Assembly (NCBI GenBank): GCA_944319745.1 | Contig: CALUET010000022.1 | Coordinates: 180,847 to 244,846 of the forward strand | DNA from: an uncultured Phocaeicola sp. | Lineage (GTDB): Bacteria; Bacteroidota; Bacteroidia; Bacteroidales; Bacteroidaceae | Length of the DNA stretch: 64,000 nt | Direction: 5' to 3' | In this document: one piece after another, positions 9,062 to 18,494 of the stretch | Numbering within the stretch: the first letter of the stretch is position 1 | Layout of the letters: each line of letters starts with the position of its first letter | Position numbers and translations under genes: made by a program | The notes under the pieces: model-generated | Databases searched by the model: none | What the model saw: the letters and a program-made list of their open reading frames with translations, nothing else | Told to the model about the DNA's origin: nothing

Positions 9062-10648
9062 TTATTCCGCTTCTTTTTCTCTCTCCCATGAGGCCAGTTC
9101 AGCCATCATTTCTACAATCGCAGCTTCATGACGCACCTCCCAACTGGTCTGAGGCGTGCCTCCTCCAGTCAAATCATTGTAATCTATCAATCCGTTATCA
9201 CGGCGTGCATTACCAAACCATGCGTGAATCATGGTCTTCTTCAACGCATCCAGATAAACAGGATTCTGATCTATCGAGTAAAGTTCGAAGAAGCCCCGGC
9301 TCATTACTGCGTTAAACCACATGTCTTCATTGGGTTTCAGTATGTTGATTTCCGCACCAAATACGTTGGAAGTATAGGTTATGAACCATTTATTAAAACA
9401 AGCTTCTGCTATGTTATACGCATTATTCAGATACTTATCCTCGCCGGTTATCTTATATAACATGCAGGCCAATTGCAAAGGCTGCCCCGAGTTGTACGCA
9501 TATTTGGGCGTTTCTATGCTGCCTATCTCCAGCGGATTATTTGCATCCGGACGTGCATTATCCCAGAAAAGATAGTCGGAAGGATCCTGCATATATGTAA
9601 CCAACCATTCATACAACTTCTTTGCCCACTCCAGATATTTCTCATCTTTTGTAATATTGTACAGCCTGCAGCTCAACACTCCCGCAGGGGCTGTAGAGCA
9701 AGTATGCTTACTCGTGCTCTTCTCCGGCAGTTCTTTCCACAAGATTCCTCCGTGACATGTCTCGTCATAGCCTACGGTTGTCAGATACTCCCACACGGCA
9801 ACTGCCTGGGTAAGATAGCGCTGATCTTTGGTAATTTCGTACCATTTTGCCATATCGAGGCCGATCCATACGTTATCATCAAAGAATCGGTCATTACCTG
9901 CATCGGGATAACAAGAGTAAGCCGTCACGCCATCCCGACTATCAAACTTCCAGAAACCTTGAATACCATCGAACATATCGTTTTCCAACGCCAGATAATC
10001 TCCACCGATGGAAAGGCCGTTTGTGGCTTTACGCATGGAAACAAATGCAGACAAGCCCGCGCCCTGTCCCCAAACCAATGCGTCGCCATCCCAATAAACG
10101 CCGTTGCCCGACATCACATTCGGGTACCACGTTTGCCAAATAGTACGTGAGCTTTTATGGAAATATTTCTCAATAAGGTTCTGCATCGCCTCGTTTGCCA
10201 GGTCAATCATTGGCGTATCTCCTACCGTACCGGGATCGAAAGTTGTGGCCGTCCTCGTAACCGTTTCAGAACGTTCCCCGCCGTAACCTATCAGGGTTAC
10301 GCCCACTTCGTATGTACCGACTGAAGGAAGTTTCAACAAATAATTGAACACAACCGTATAGTCTGCGCCGTTCAGGGAAAGAGTACCCGGTTCTGTTCCA
10401 TCGGTTTTTTCGTAGGAGATTTCTATCGTCTTCACGTTCATGTAGTTTGTGTTTTGGAACTGAATCTGCAGTTCGGCCGCAAGATTCGTCGCGGTTACCG
10501 TCAGCGAAGAGGGACCAGAAATCGTTCCGGGAGTATCGGATTCTCCTTCATCATCGCTACATGCAGCGAGATTTACACTCATCAATAACACCAGGAAGGA
10601 CAAAAAATGCCATTTAAATCTTAAGTCTTTCGTCTTGTAAGTTTTCAT
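9062..10648 (-). CDS. GH76 family lipoprotein (predicted endo-alpha-1,6-mannanase)
   Basis: A 528-residue exported enzyme predicted to cut the alpha-1,6-mannose backbone of mannans. A lipoprotein signal ends in the lipobox NLAAC (Cys30) and is followed by an acidic run (SDDEGESD), as in surface-exposed Bacteroidetes lipoproteins. Residues about 45-140 form an Ig-like beta-sandwich. The (alpha/alpha)6 GH76 domain covers about 145-525, with the catalytic Asp pair at 257-258 in RFFDDNVWIGLD and a YNSGQPLQ segment shared with the second GH76 protein at 29465-30661. No transport or regulatory genes adjoin it. The exact linkage cannot be read from sequence. Confidence 0.88.
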   Translation of the reverse strand: MKTYKTKDLRFKWHFLSFLVLLMSVNLAACSDDEGESDTPGTISGPSSLTVTATNLAAELQIQFQNTNYMNVKTIEISYEKTDGTEPGTLSLNGADYTVVFNYLLKLPSVGTYEVGVTLIGYGGERSETVTRTATTFDPGTVGDTPMIDLANEAMQNLIEKYFHKSSRTIWQTWYPNVMSGNGVYWDGDALVWGQGAGLSAFVSMRKATNGLSIGGDYLALENDMFDGIQGFWKFDSRDGVTAYSCYPDAGNDRFFDDNVWIGLDMAKWYEITKDQRYLTQAVAVWEYLTTVGYDETCHGGILWKELPEKSTSKHTCSTAPAGVLSCRLYNITKDEKYLEWAKKLYEWLVTYMQDPSDYLFWDNARPDANNPLEIGSIETPKYAYNSGQPLQLACMLYKITGEDKYLNNAYNIAEACFNKWFITYTSNVFGAEINILKPNEDMWFNAVMSRGFFELYSIDQNPVYLDALKKTMIHAWFGNARRDNGLIDYNDLTGGGTPQTSWEVRHEAAIVEMMAELASWEREKEAE

Positions 10649-10820
10649 AAGTTCGTTTAGTCTACTAAAATTATAAGATTAATATTACATTTATAAAACG
10701 GCACGAAAGGTACATAAAATAATTATATATCCTAATTCTTTTCCTCAAAAAAAGAAAAAAAAAGAAAAAATCAGACCAATTTCGTTCGTCCTTCATACAA
10801 AACAATGCTATTTCTTATTT
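10649..10820. other. AT-rich intergenic region upstream of the GH76 gene
   Basis: It contains TACCTTTC (minus strand, 10712-10705), one base off the -7 consensus and 57 bases before the GH76 ATG, inside a motif also found upstream of the efflux operon. An A/T tract at about 10740-10770 lies upstream of it. I see no gene. Confidence 0.4.
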
Positions 10821-10860
10821 ACGTCAACGGGGAAAATCGATGGATTTTCCCCGTTGACGT
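10821..10860 (-). terminator. 18-bp perfect hairpin after the efflux operon
   Basis: Arms 10821-10838 and 10843-10860 pair perfectly around GATG. It lies 29 bases past the MFS stop codon on the minus strand. The flanking sequence has no real T-run in either direction, so it is either a terminator of the bulky-stem type or an mRNA 3'-end stabiliser. Confidence 0.65.
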
Positions 10861-10889
10861 TCTTTAAAGAAGACATGCTTTCGGTATGT

Positions 10890-12482
10890 TTACCGCCTTG
10901 TTTTTTTCAAGGTATCGACTATTTCTTTCCGAAGACTGCGCCAGCCCGGCATCTGTTTCAACTCTCTTCGCAAAGGCGCATCGTAAAGAAGGAACAACCA
11001 CAACAAGAGCATACAGGCACAAATTACCCAGCCGTATATCTGCTTTATGCTGATTTCCATCATCGCCGAAACGAAGTTTTCCATATAATGAGGCAAATCA
11101 AACAGTTCCCTGCCGAAAAAGACACGGTCTATCTTCTGCCCGTAACGCGCCATATTATCGGCCATATAGAAGGACATCCCTTGAGTGTAAACAGCAGCCC
11201 CGATGACACCTCCGATAAACATATGCAATATATTGAATACGCTCAAGGCCTGAAAAAAGTGCTGAAAGCTCATGATTTCTTCCAGACAAACCATAAATGT
11301 GGTACTTAAAACGGCATAAGCAAAGCCGCGACACGCCACAGGCAAATATAATTGCGAAATATGAATGTCTGAAGACAACAGGAAATAATACCCCACCAGG
11401 TAACATCCCAACATAATGATGCCGACGGTTATCAAACGCACATAGGGAAAACGCTTTATATGCATCCACCAATAGGCAAACAAGCAGCCGGTAATCATTC
11501 CAAAGAATGCAAGCCAATCCAAGCGAACACTGACCATTTCCTCGTAATGCATCACTTCCTCATAAAAGATTTCTTCCAACACATGTTCCACCGCAAGGAA
11601 GGCTTCCACCAATGTTATCAGGATAAGTACCGGTAACAAATAACGATATGTCCACATTTTAGGCTCGTAATACGGATGACGGACGGAGAACATGCGCCAA
11701 AGACAAAGGCCAAACGTAAGAACAATTGCTACGGCCAATTTACGGATAACCTCGCTGTTCCACCAATCGTACCAGTCGCCATAATCGAAAAAATAGGTTA
11801 TTTCAAGACATAATACCGCCCAAAGCAAGGCTCCCAACCAATCGATTCCGTAAAGAGGATACTTCTTTATCACACGGAAATGCCGAGTGCAGACGGTCAA
11901 GATCAGCAGGTCTACCATCATGACTCCGCACATAAACCAGTGCATATAGCTCCAATGATAATAATACATCAGGTAAGTTGCAAGCAAATCCGACATTTGC
12001 ATGCTCCCTAAAATTACAACATGCAGCACGGGGAAGAAGACAGTAAAATCTCTTTTCGGCGTCATCCACAGCTGAATATTCGACATACATTCGAACGTGC
12101 CCTGTATTTTACACATACCCTCTACGAAACAAATCAACCAAAGCAGCGGCAGACTGGTAACGTGTGGCGCAAGAGCGTTACAAAACAAAACGCCGGTTGC
12201 CGCAGAACATAACAAAGTTTTATTCGTAAAGCGGAATTTCATGCGAAAAAGGAGCGGGAAATAAATGGCCATACCTCCCAGGTTTGCGTAAAGACACATC
12301 AGTAAATCTTCACGCATCAACGCGGTCTCTCCCATCATCTGATTCAATGTTCCCAGATAAAGCCCTCCGGAAAATTGGAAAGACACCGCCATAAACACGT
12401 AAATCCATGGCCGTATCCGGGGAGGAACGAACTTACGAAACATCGGCATCGAGAAGGGAACATTCGGAAAAGGCGCGCCCAT
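10890..12482 (-). CDS. MFS transporter, EmrB/DHA2-like inner-membrane efflux pump
   Basis: A 530-residue hydrophobic protein with about 14 predicted membrane segments, the inner-membrane component of a tripartite exporter. Its place behind a TolC-type and an HlyD-type gene makes it the likely proton-driven pump of an EmrAB-TolC-like system. It departs from textbook EmrB: the early loop is acidic and Met/Tyr/Trp-rich (QMMGETALMREDLLM) and I see no clear DHA2 signature, so the substrate is open. The start is the ATG at 12482, two bases after the HlyD stop; an in-frame TTG at 12488 would overlap it. The C-terminus is a basic cytoplasmic tail of about 35 residues. Confidence 0.85.
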   Translation of the reverse strand: MGAPFPNVPFSMPMFRKFVPPRIRPWIYVFMAVSFQFSGGLYLGTLNQMMGETALMREDLLMCLYANLGGMAIYFPLLFRMKFRFTNKTLLCSAATGVLFCNALAPHVTSLPLLWLICFVEGMCKIQGTFECMSNIQLWMTPKRDFTVFFPVLHVVILGSMQMSDLLATYLMYYYHWSYMHWFMCGVMMVDLLILTVCTRHFRVIKKYPLYGIDWLGALLWAVLCLEITYFFDYGDWYDWWNSEVIRKLAVAIVLTFGLCLWRMFSVRHPYYEPKMWTYRYLLPVLILITLVEAFLAVEHVLEEIFYEEVMHYEEMVSVRLDWLAFFGMITGCLFAYWWMHIKRFPYVRLITVGIIMLGCYLVGYYFLLSSDIHISQLYLPVACRGFAYAVLSTTFMVCLEEIMSFQHFFQALSVFNILHMFIGGVIGAAVYTQGMSFYMADNMARYGQKIDRVFFGRELFDLPHYMENFVSAMMEISIKQIYGWVICACMLLLWLFLLYDAPLRRELKQMPGWRSLRKEIVDTLKKTRR

Positions 12483-12484
12483 AA

Positions 12485-13516
12485 TCAATATTTTATTTTA
12501 CATTCCACATTAAGCCCGGCTTTCAAAACCTTTAAACATTCCGGATCTTCTTCCTTAAAAACGATACGCACCGGGACACGTTGCTCCACCTTCACAAAAT
12601 TTCCTGTGGCATTATCTTGAGGAATCATGGAAAAAGCAGCTCCGGTGGCCTCGGAAACAGACTCAACCACTCCCTGGAAAACGGTTCCTGGAACGGCATC
12701 GGCAGTTACGGAGACCTCGGAACCTTCCTTGATATGCGGAAGCTGAGTCTCACGATAATTCGCAATCACCCATAAATCGTCTTCGTCCACGATATCCACC
12801 ATCGTCTGCCCCGGCTGCACCAGCTGGCCTTCGTGAATGTCTTTATGCCCGGTCACCCCATTGCACGTGGCAATAATCGCAGTATAAGACAAATTCAGTT
12901 TTGCCAAATCCACGGCAGCCTGTGCCAGACGTACCGTTGCCGCATTTTGAGCCACGCGGTGCGTTTGCTCGTTTTTACTCAGCGAAGTAGAGTGTTTTGC
13001 CCGTAAGAGTTGTTCATGGCGCGTCTTCGATGCCTCATAAGCCGTCCGTACATTGTCATATTGCTGGCGGGTTACAGCTCCCTTTGCCAGCAACTTTTCA
13101 TAACGAAGATACTCCCTTTTCGCATTTTCCATTTGAATCTCAGCTTCCTCTATCCCGGCGTCATTCACACTTAAATTGTTTTGCAGTGTAGCAACACCGG
13201 CGGAAGCTGCCTGCTCTCCCGAAAGAGCATTGGCCAAATCCGACTCCGCCTGAGCCAGACGCAACCTAAATTCCGAGTCTTCGATGAGCAACAACGTATC
13301 GCCTTTTCGCACCGGCTGATATTCTTCAAAGCGTATTTCCTTGATAAATCCCTGCACACGCGTATTGACAGGCGTAATATGTCGTCTTACCTGAGCGTTA
13401 TCCGTGTACTCCACGCCGACGTGAATAAAACGGGAAGATACATAAATCAGTCCTCCAACCAGCAGACAGATCACAATGAAGTTATAAATGTTTTTTCTGA
13501 TTTTCCTTGTTAACAT
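12485..13516 (-). CDS. HlyD/EmrA-family membrane fusion protein
   Basis: A 343-residue periplasmic adaptor linking the MFS pump to the outer-membrane channel. One N-terminal membrane anchor (about residues 10-27) is followed by a biotinyl-lipoyl-like half (ITPVNTRVQGFIKEIRFEEYQPVRKGDTLLLIEDSEF), a coiled-coil hairpin of about 110 residues (about 85-195), the second lipoyl half (CNGVTGHKDIHEGQLVQPGQTMVDI), and a beta-barrel domain. Length and order match EmrA/HlyD_3 proteins. It lies 38 bases after the TolC-like gene and two bases before the MFS ATG, so all three are one operon. Confidence 0.92.
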   Translation of the reverse strand: MLTRKIRKNIYNFIVICLLVGGLIYVSSRFIHVGVEYTDNAQVRRHITPVNTRVQGFIKEIRFEEYQPVRKGDTLLLIEDSEFRLRLAQAESDLANALSGEQAASAGVATLQNNLSVNDAGIEEAEIQMENAKREYLRYEKLLAKGAVTRQQYDNVRTAYEASKTRHEQLLRAKHSTSLSKNEQTHRVAQNAATVRLAQAAVDLAKLNLSYTAIIATCNGVTGHKDIHEGQLVQPGQTMVDIVDEDDLWVIANYRETQLPHIKEGSEVSVTADAVPGTVFQGVVESVSEATGAAFSMIPQDNATGNFVKVEQRVPVRIVFKEEDPECLKVLKAGLNVECKIKY

Positions 13517-13554
13517 AACTCTTTTATTTACTATTTTCTACCATTATTTCAGCA

Positions 13555-14865
13555 TCACAGCGTATGGGTAACGTATTGCATCTTGTAATAGTTGTACAAG
13601 ATATTTATACGCGCATTGACCAATCCCAGCTCGGCATTCAGCTTTGTTGTGCTCGCATCGAGCATTTCTGTAAGAATGGCCAGGCCGTTCTCATAACGAT
13701 TATTCGTCACGGAATAATTCTCATTTGCAAGTTTTACACTTTTTTCCTGAACATGCAGATCGGTGAACGCCGTCTGGAAGTTGACGTAACACTCCTGAAC
13801 CGCATTGCCAACCTGTTCTTTCGCCAAATCATAGTTTTCTTCCGCCCTCCGGACGTTTAGCTTCGACTGTTTCAAATTCCGATGTTCCTTGAACAATGAC
13901 GATAAACTATATGAAACGCCTACGCCCACATACCAATAATTGAAATTATTGTCCAAAACAGGAACCTCGATGGTTATCGGTCCGTCCAGATGTTCCGCTG
14001 CAACAAGAGCAATCTTTGGCAATCTTTTCGATTTTTCCATCCTCACCCGCTGCCTGTTTATTTCAATTTCCAACTGTGCTTGTTGCAAATCGATGTTGTG
14101 TTGCGCAGCAATCTCCTGCCACTCTTTTTTTTCCAACACCGAAATATGCCTGTCCAAAAGGGTTGAATCGGGAAGTATTACGGTATCTTCCGACAAATGC
14201 AACAGCGTTACCAGGCGGTGATTTATCACTTTACAGGCATCTTCAACCTGAACAATCTGCAACTTCAACGTTTCCTTTTGCAACTCGTAACGGGTAATAT
14301 CATTCTCAAGAACAGTACCTTGTTCATTTCTCGCCTTCATGTTTTCAATAATTTGTTCCGTCAGTTCCAGATTTTTCTGCAAAACCAATATCTGATTCTT
14401 CTGCTTATACAAATTCAGATAATAGCCAATCAGCAAAAAACGAATGTCTTGATTATTCTTTTCCAAGTCGAGGTCTGCCAACTGTTTATTCAGTTCTGCC
14501 ATCTCAATATTACTATCTATTGCTCCACCGGCGTAAATAACCTGCTGCGCCTCGAGGGCAAAATTATTTCCGAAATGCGGAATATCTATCTTCATCCCGT
14601 TGGCGAAATCTCTGTCCCAAAGCCTTCCGTTACCTAAATAACTGGCAGAAACCGTAGCTTCAATATCGGGAAATCGTTGTGCCTTCGCCGCCTTTACGGC
14701 CTCAACCGCAGCTTCCCTTCCGGTTCTATAGCCTTGTATACTTTTACTGTTTCGATCGGCAAGACTAAACATCTCCTCAATGCCCATTAATCTGGCTTGG
14801 GCATGCAAATATTGGCTGCATAGTGTTATGAAACATAACACCATGAGCCCGCTTCTTTTGCTCAT
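13555..14865 (-). CDS. TolC family outer-membrane efflux channel
   Basis: A 436-residue outer-membrane protein with a cleavable signal peptide (ending LHA before Gln at about residue 22). It shows two tandem outer-membrane efflux repeats rich in long amphipathic helices (QEIAAQHNIDLQQAQLEIEINRQRVRMEKSKRLPKIALVA is the second repeat's helix-strand boundary region, given here only as its conserved shape: helix then L-PK-AL). The spacing of NYSVTNNRYENGLA and LDASTTKLNAEL near the C-terminus is typical of TolC/OprM proteins. It is the first gene of the efflux operon; the upstream region holds a palindromic candidate operator. Confidence 0.9.
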   Translation of the reverse strand: MSKRSGLMVLCFITLCSQYLHAQARLMGIEEMFSLADRNSKSIQGYRTGREAAVEAVKAAKAQRFPDIEATVSASYLGNGRLWDRDFANGMKIDIPHFGNNFALEAQQVIYAGGAIDSNIEMAELNKQLADLDLEKNNQDIRFLLIGYYLNLYKQKNQILVLQKNLELTEQIIENMKARNEQGTVLENDITRYELQKETLKLQIVQVEDACKVINHRLVTLLHLSEDTVILPDSTLLDRHISVLEKKEWQEIAAQHNIDLQQAQLEIEINRQRVRMEKSKRLPKIALVAAEHLDGPITIEVPVLDNNFNYWYVGVGVSYSLSSLFKEHRNLKQSKLNVRRAEENYDLAKEQVGNAVQECYVNFQTAFTDLHVQEKSVKLANENYSVTNNRYENGLAILTEMLDASTTKLNAELGLVNARINILYNYYKMQYVTHTL

Positions 14866-15159
14866 AAAATTTTAATAAATAATTAGGGTTTGTATATAAA
14901 TGAAGAAAAAGGAATAAATAACATTATATTAAAGCTGCGACTCCCCATGAATGAAAATCATGGATTTTGTTTACGTAAACGAAACAATTCTTCTGCAACT
15001 TGTGACTCATGTTATTTTGTTTTTTTGTGAAAATCCGGCACGAAAGTACATAATTAATCCGCAAGTTGTAACCTGTGAAGAAGCGTTTTTTTTGTTTGTT
15101 TAACATGTCTATTCCCATGAAGAAAACGGAGACCTGTACGTTTTTATCCATTATTTCTG
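14866..15159. other. Divergent regulatory region between efflux operon and dnaG
   Basis: About 300 bases with no convincing gene. It holds a palindromic candidate operator (14965-14984), an inverted repeat CCATGA/TCATGG (14945-14950 with 14958-14963), a TACTTTCG box on the minus strand (15048-15041) that may be the efflux promoter, and the start region of dnaG. Confidence 0.5.
14965..14984. promoter_or_regulatory. Palindromic candidate operator upstream of efflux operon
   Basis: The core GTTTACGTAAAC (14969-14980) is a perfect 12-base palindrome, extended by TTT/AAA arms with one mismatched pair to 20 bases. It lies 100 bases upstream of the TolC-like start, between gene and candidate promoter. 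TetR-type repressors of efflux operons bind sites of this kind; no regulator gene is nearby, so this is inference. Confidence 0.5.
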
Positions 15160-15167
15160 TAATTTTG
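15160..15167 (+). promoter_or_regulatory. -7 promoter element for dnaG
   Basis: TAATTTTG matches TAnnTTTG and ends only eight bases before the dnaG ATG, so the mRNA would have a leader of only a few bases. No clear -33 TTTG is seen. Confidence 0.5.
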
Positions 15168-15175
15168 CCTCCATC

Positions 15176-17311
15176 ATGATAGACCAAGCTACCATAGACC
15201 GTATTCTGGACGCAGCACAAATAGTCGATGTCGTTTCGGAATTTGTCACACTGCACAAGCGTGGAGTGAACTACGTGGGCTTATGTCCGTTTCACAACGA
15301 GAAGACGCCTTCGTTCAGCGTCTCGCCGAGTAAGGGACTTTGCAAGTGTTTTAGCTGCGGGAAAGGCGGAAATGTGGTACACTTCATCATGGAACATGAA
15401 CAACTTTCCTACTATGAAGCTCTACGGTGGCTGGCAAAAAAATACAACATCGAGATAAAAGAGCGTGAACTGACCGCCGAGGAAAAGCAGGCACAAAGCC
15501 TGAGAGAGAGTATGTTCATCGTGAACCAATTTGCAGCAGAATACTTTCAAGACATTCTTTATAACCATATCGACGGGCAACGCATCGGCATGACTTATTT
15601 CAGACAACGGGGATTCCGTGACGATATTATCAAGAAATTCCAGTTGGGTTACAGCACAGATTCTCGTGACGCGCTGGCCCGTGCCGCACAACAACGGGGC
15701 TTTAAAGCAGAATTTCTGGAGAAAACGGGACTCTGCATACGGAAAGACGACGGCTCTTTACGAGACCGTTTTTGGGGACGCGTCATTTTTCCGGTACATA
15801 CGCTGTCGGGAAAGATTGTGGCTTTCGGCGGGCGTGTGCTAAACGCGCAGACAAAAAACGTACAAATGAAGTATGTTAACTCGCCCGAATCGGAGATTTA
15901 TCACAAAAGCCGGGAATTGTACGGAATATTCTTCGCCAAGCAAGCCATCGTACGCCAGGATCGTTGCTTCCTTGTAGAAGGTTATACGGACGTAATCTCC
16001 ATGCACCAAAGCGGAGTGGAAAACGTTGTTGCTTCTTCAGGAACTGCACTCACCGGCGAGCAGATCCGCATGATTCACCGTTTTACCAATAATATTACTG
16101 TGCTTTACGACGGCGACATGGCCGGAATAAAGGCAAGTATCCGGGGAATTGACATGTTGCTTGAGGAAGGAATGAACGTAAAAGTGTGCCTTTTGCCCGA
16201 TGGAGATGATCCGGACAGCTTCGCCCGTAAGCATAATGCCACCGACTTTCAGGCATATATTAATGCACATGAGACCGACTTCATCCGCTTCAAGACTGAT
16301 CTTCTTATGGAAGAAGCGGGAAAAGATCCGATAAAACGTGCTTCACTCATCTCCGGCATCGTAAAAAGCATCTCCATCATTCCGGATGCCATTGTGCGTT
16401 CTGTATATATAAGGGAGTGCAGCCAAATGTTGCAGATGGAAGAGAAAATCCTGGTGGAATCGGTTGCTAAGCTGAAAGAACGGGCACGCGAGGAGAAAGC
16501 AAAGGAAGAGCAACGCAAATTGTACCGCGAGCAGCAACAACAGACCTCCCCTTCCGTCCGGCAGAATGACCATGAATCTTTGCAAAACGCCACGGGCCTT
16601 CAAGAGGAAAATCCTGATAAAACGGAAGAAACACCTGCATCTTTCCCGGGAAACGATGCAGTGCCTCCTGCTGCATCACCCCAATCACCCGATGAATCAC
16701 AGCAGACAAACATCCCCGACTCGTACATCCCTCTTGAAGGAAACGAGCAAAAAGTATTCTTTGCAAAAGAACGGGAACTGATGCGCATCCTGATACGCCA
16801 CGGAGAAAAGGTAATGTGTTACATAGAAGATGACAATGGAACGGAAAAGCCCTTTACAGTGATAGAATGTATTTCCACAGGACTGAAAGAAGACAATCTT
16901 CAATTTCACAATGCCCTGCACCGGAAAATCATGGAAGAGGCCGAGATGCATTTACACGACACGGGGTTCATTGCCGAGAAATATTTCATTGCTCACCCCG
17001 ATTCTGCGATAAGTAAACTGGCTGTCGAGCTGGCAAGTGACCGATACCAACTCAGCAAATACCATTCGAAAGGGCAACGCATCATCCCCGACGAGGAACG
17101 GCTTCATGAACTTGTGCCGCACCTTTTAATCGATTTTAAACTGTCTATCGTGGAAGAGGAAATGAAGCATGTACTGCAAGCTCTCGCCGATCAGTCCATA
17201 GCAAACGATCCGCAGCAGTACCAGAAGATAATGGAACGGTTCAAAGAATTACAGGAAATCCAAAGTTCGATGGCACAAAAAGCCGGCGATCGCGTAGTCT
17301 TAAAAATCTAA
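15176..17311 (+). CDS. dnaG: DNA primase DnaG
   Basis: DnaG makes the RNA primers for chromosome replication and works with the DnaB helicase. The 711-residue protein has an N-terminal CHC2 zinc finger (C37, H40, C58, C61: CPFH...CFSC). The catalytic core follows with RFWGRVIFPV, AFGGRVL, the toprim motif (VEGYTDVISM with Glu) and LYDGDMAGIKA (acidic metal site). A C-terminal helicase-interaction domain covers about 570-711. It is longer than the E. coli enzyme because of a charged coiled-coil and a Gln/Pro/Ser-rich linker at about residues 435-525, common in Bacteroidetes. Transcribed alone, convergent with folE. Confidence 0.96.
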   Translation: MIDQATIDRILDAAQIVDVVSEFVTLHKRGVNYVGLCPFHNEKTPSFSVSPSKGLCKCFSCGKGGNVVHFIMEHEQLSYYEALRWLAKKYNIEIKERELTAEEKQAQSLRESMFIVNQFAAEYFQDILYNHIDGQRIGMTYFRQRGFRDDIIKKFQLGYSTDSRDALARAAQQRGFKAEFLEKTGLCIRKDDGSLRDRFWGRVIFPVHTLSGKIVAFGGRVLNAQTKNVQMKYVNSPESEIYHKSRELYGIFFAKQAIVRQDRCFLVEGYTDVISMHQSGVENVVASSGTALTGEQIRMIHRFTNNITVLYDGDMAGIKASIRGIDMLLEEGMNVKVCLLPDGDDPDSFARKHNATDFQAYINAHETDFIRFKTDLLMEEAGKDPIKRASLISGIVKSISIIPDAIVRSVYIRECSQMLQMEEKILVESVAKLKERAREEKAKEEQRKLYREQQQQTSPSVRQNDHESLQNATGLQEENPDKTEETPASFPGNDAVPPAASPQSPDESQQTNIPDSYIPLEGNEQKVFFAKERELMRILIRHGEKVMCYIEDDNGTEKPFTVIECISTGLKEDNLQFHNALHRKIMEEAEMHLHDTGFIAEKYFIAHPDSAISKLAVELASDRYQLSKYHSKGQRIIPDEERLHELVPHLLIDFKLSIVEEEMKHVLQALADQSIANDPQQYQKIMERFKELQEIQSSMAQKAGDRVVLKI

Positions 17312-17354
17312 AACCGCATCACAATCCACAATAACCGGAAGGAGGGATAAGAAA

Positions 17355-17948
17355 TCACCTTCTCTGATGTATCAGATTCATGAATTCCTCACGTGTGGTC
17401 GCGCGGTTGAACGCTCCGGTGAAATCCGATGTCGTAGTAATCGAATTTTGTTTCTCTACCCCGCGCATCTGCATGCACATGTGCTTTGCTTCTATTACAA
17501 CCATCACCCCGAGCGGTTTCAACGTCTCCTGTATGCACTCTTTTATCTGCAAAGTCATGCGCTCCTGCACTTGCAGCCTGTGAGAAAAAATATCAACAAC
17601 ACGGGCTATCTTACTTAATCCCGTGATATATCCGTTAGGAATATACGCTACGTGGGCCTTTCCATAGAAGGGAAGCATGTGATGTTCGCACATCGAGAAA
17701 AAATCTATATCCTTCACTATGACCATCTGACTGTATGCTTCTTTAAACTTTGCCGCATTCAGTACCTCTTTCGGATCCATATTATACCCTCCGGTTAGGG
17801 TTAATATGGCCTTAGCAACCCGTTCCGGTGTTTTTAATAAGCCTTCCCGTTCCGGATTTTCTCCTATAATAGAAAGAATCTCTCTGTAGTGTTGCATCAT
17901 TTTTTCCACCTTCTCTTCGGGGAAATTTTGCAAGATAGTATCACTCAT
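17355..17948 (-). CDS. folE: GTP cyclohydrolase I FolE
   Basis: FolE converts GTP to 7,8-dihydroneopterin triphosphate, the first step of tetrahydrofolate synthesis. The 197-residue protein has the zinc-site motif [10 protein letters not shown] (Cys and His ligands), the [23 protein letters not shown]-type core segment, and the late MCMQMRGV (third zinc ligand) with [12 protein letters not shown]. The ATG shares one base with the stop of the SPOR gene (TAATG), so translation is coupled. It is the last gene of the DUF1599-tpiA-SPOR-folE cluster. Confidence 0.96.
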   Translation of the reverse strand: MSDTILQNFPEEKVEKMMQHYREILSIIGENPEREGLLKTPERVAKAILTLTGGYNMDPKEVLNAAKFKEAYSQMVIVKDIDFFSMCEHHMLPFYGKAHVAYIPNGYITGLSKIARVVDIFSHRLQVQERMTLQIKECIQETLKPLGVMVVIEAKHMCMQMRGVEKQNSITTTSDFTGAFNRATTREEFMNLIHQRR

Positions 17949-18409
17949 TACTCAATCGGTATATTAATCTGTTCGCGTACAATCGTAGTTTCCTTAAAGC
18001 TTCCACTCTCATGAAGCAGTCGCATGGCTGCATGCGCCTCTTCGATACTTTTATAATCACCCACTCTACAAAGCCAACGGGGCGGTTGAAAATAGGTATA
18101 TACCGGCATGTCCGGAAACTCTTCTCTCACCTTTTCGGCCACGGCATTTGCTTCGTTTCTTGCAATGCGCGAATTGTTTCCGGCATAGACCTGCACACGA
18201 AAGCCTCTTGCCTTCAATATTTTCTGAGAAGAATCCGTACTTCCGGCAACAAAACGAGAACCTATTAATTCCGTGATGCGGTCGTCCTGATATATTCTAA
18301 CCGTTCCTTCTCCGGAACGTTTCGTCTGCAAACTCTCAACAATCGTTTGTTGAGCATGCGCCACTCCCATGAAACAAAACAAAGTCAACGAGAATAGACA
18401 TCTTTTCAT
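17948..18409 (-). CDS. SPOR-domain exported protein
   Basis: A 153-residue periplasmic protein with a signal peptide (1-19, ending AHA before Gln) and a C-terminal SPOR domain (about 68-145). The SPOR core is visible as [18 protein letters not shown], the [17 protein letters not shown] strand pair and [12 protein letters not shown] helix. SPOR domains bind glycan strands of peptidoglycan lacking stem peptides, often at division sites, so a cell-envelope role is likely. Its start lies just beyond the tpiA terminator; the 37 intervening bases leave little room for a promoter, so it is read through or driven from within the terminator region. Confidence 0.85.
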   Translation of the reverse strand: MKRCLFSLTLFCFMGVAHAQQTIVESLQTKRSGEGTVRIYQDDRITELIGSRFVAGSTDSSQKILKARGFRVQVYAGNNSRIARNEANAVAEKVREEFPDMPVYTYFQPPRWLCRVGDYKSIEEAHAAMRLLHESGSFKETTIVREQINIPIE

Positions 18410-18436
18410 ACAATCGGTTCTTATTCGTTTCTATAT

Positions 18437-18484
18437 TAAAAAAAACAAATGTCCGGAAAGAATCGACACATCTTACCGGACATT
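18437..18484 (-). terminator. Intrinsic terminator after tpiA
   Basis: 9-bp stem AATGTCCGG/CCGGACATT (18448-18456 with 18476-18484), 19-base loop, followed on the minus strand by TG and eight T. It separates tpiA from the SPOR and folE genes. Confidence 0.8.
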
Positions 18485-18494
18485 GTACAATTAT

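Noticed and set aside
14924-15256. 110-residue minus-strand ORF overlapping the dnaG start
   Set aside because: It covers the dnaG promoter and start, contains the palindromic operator, and its translation shows no family pattern.
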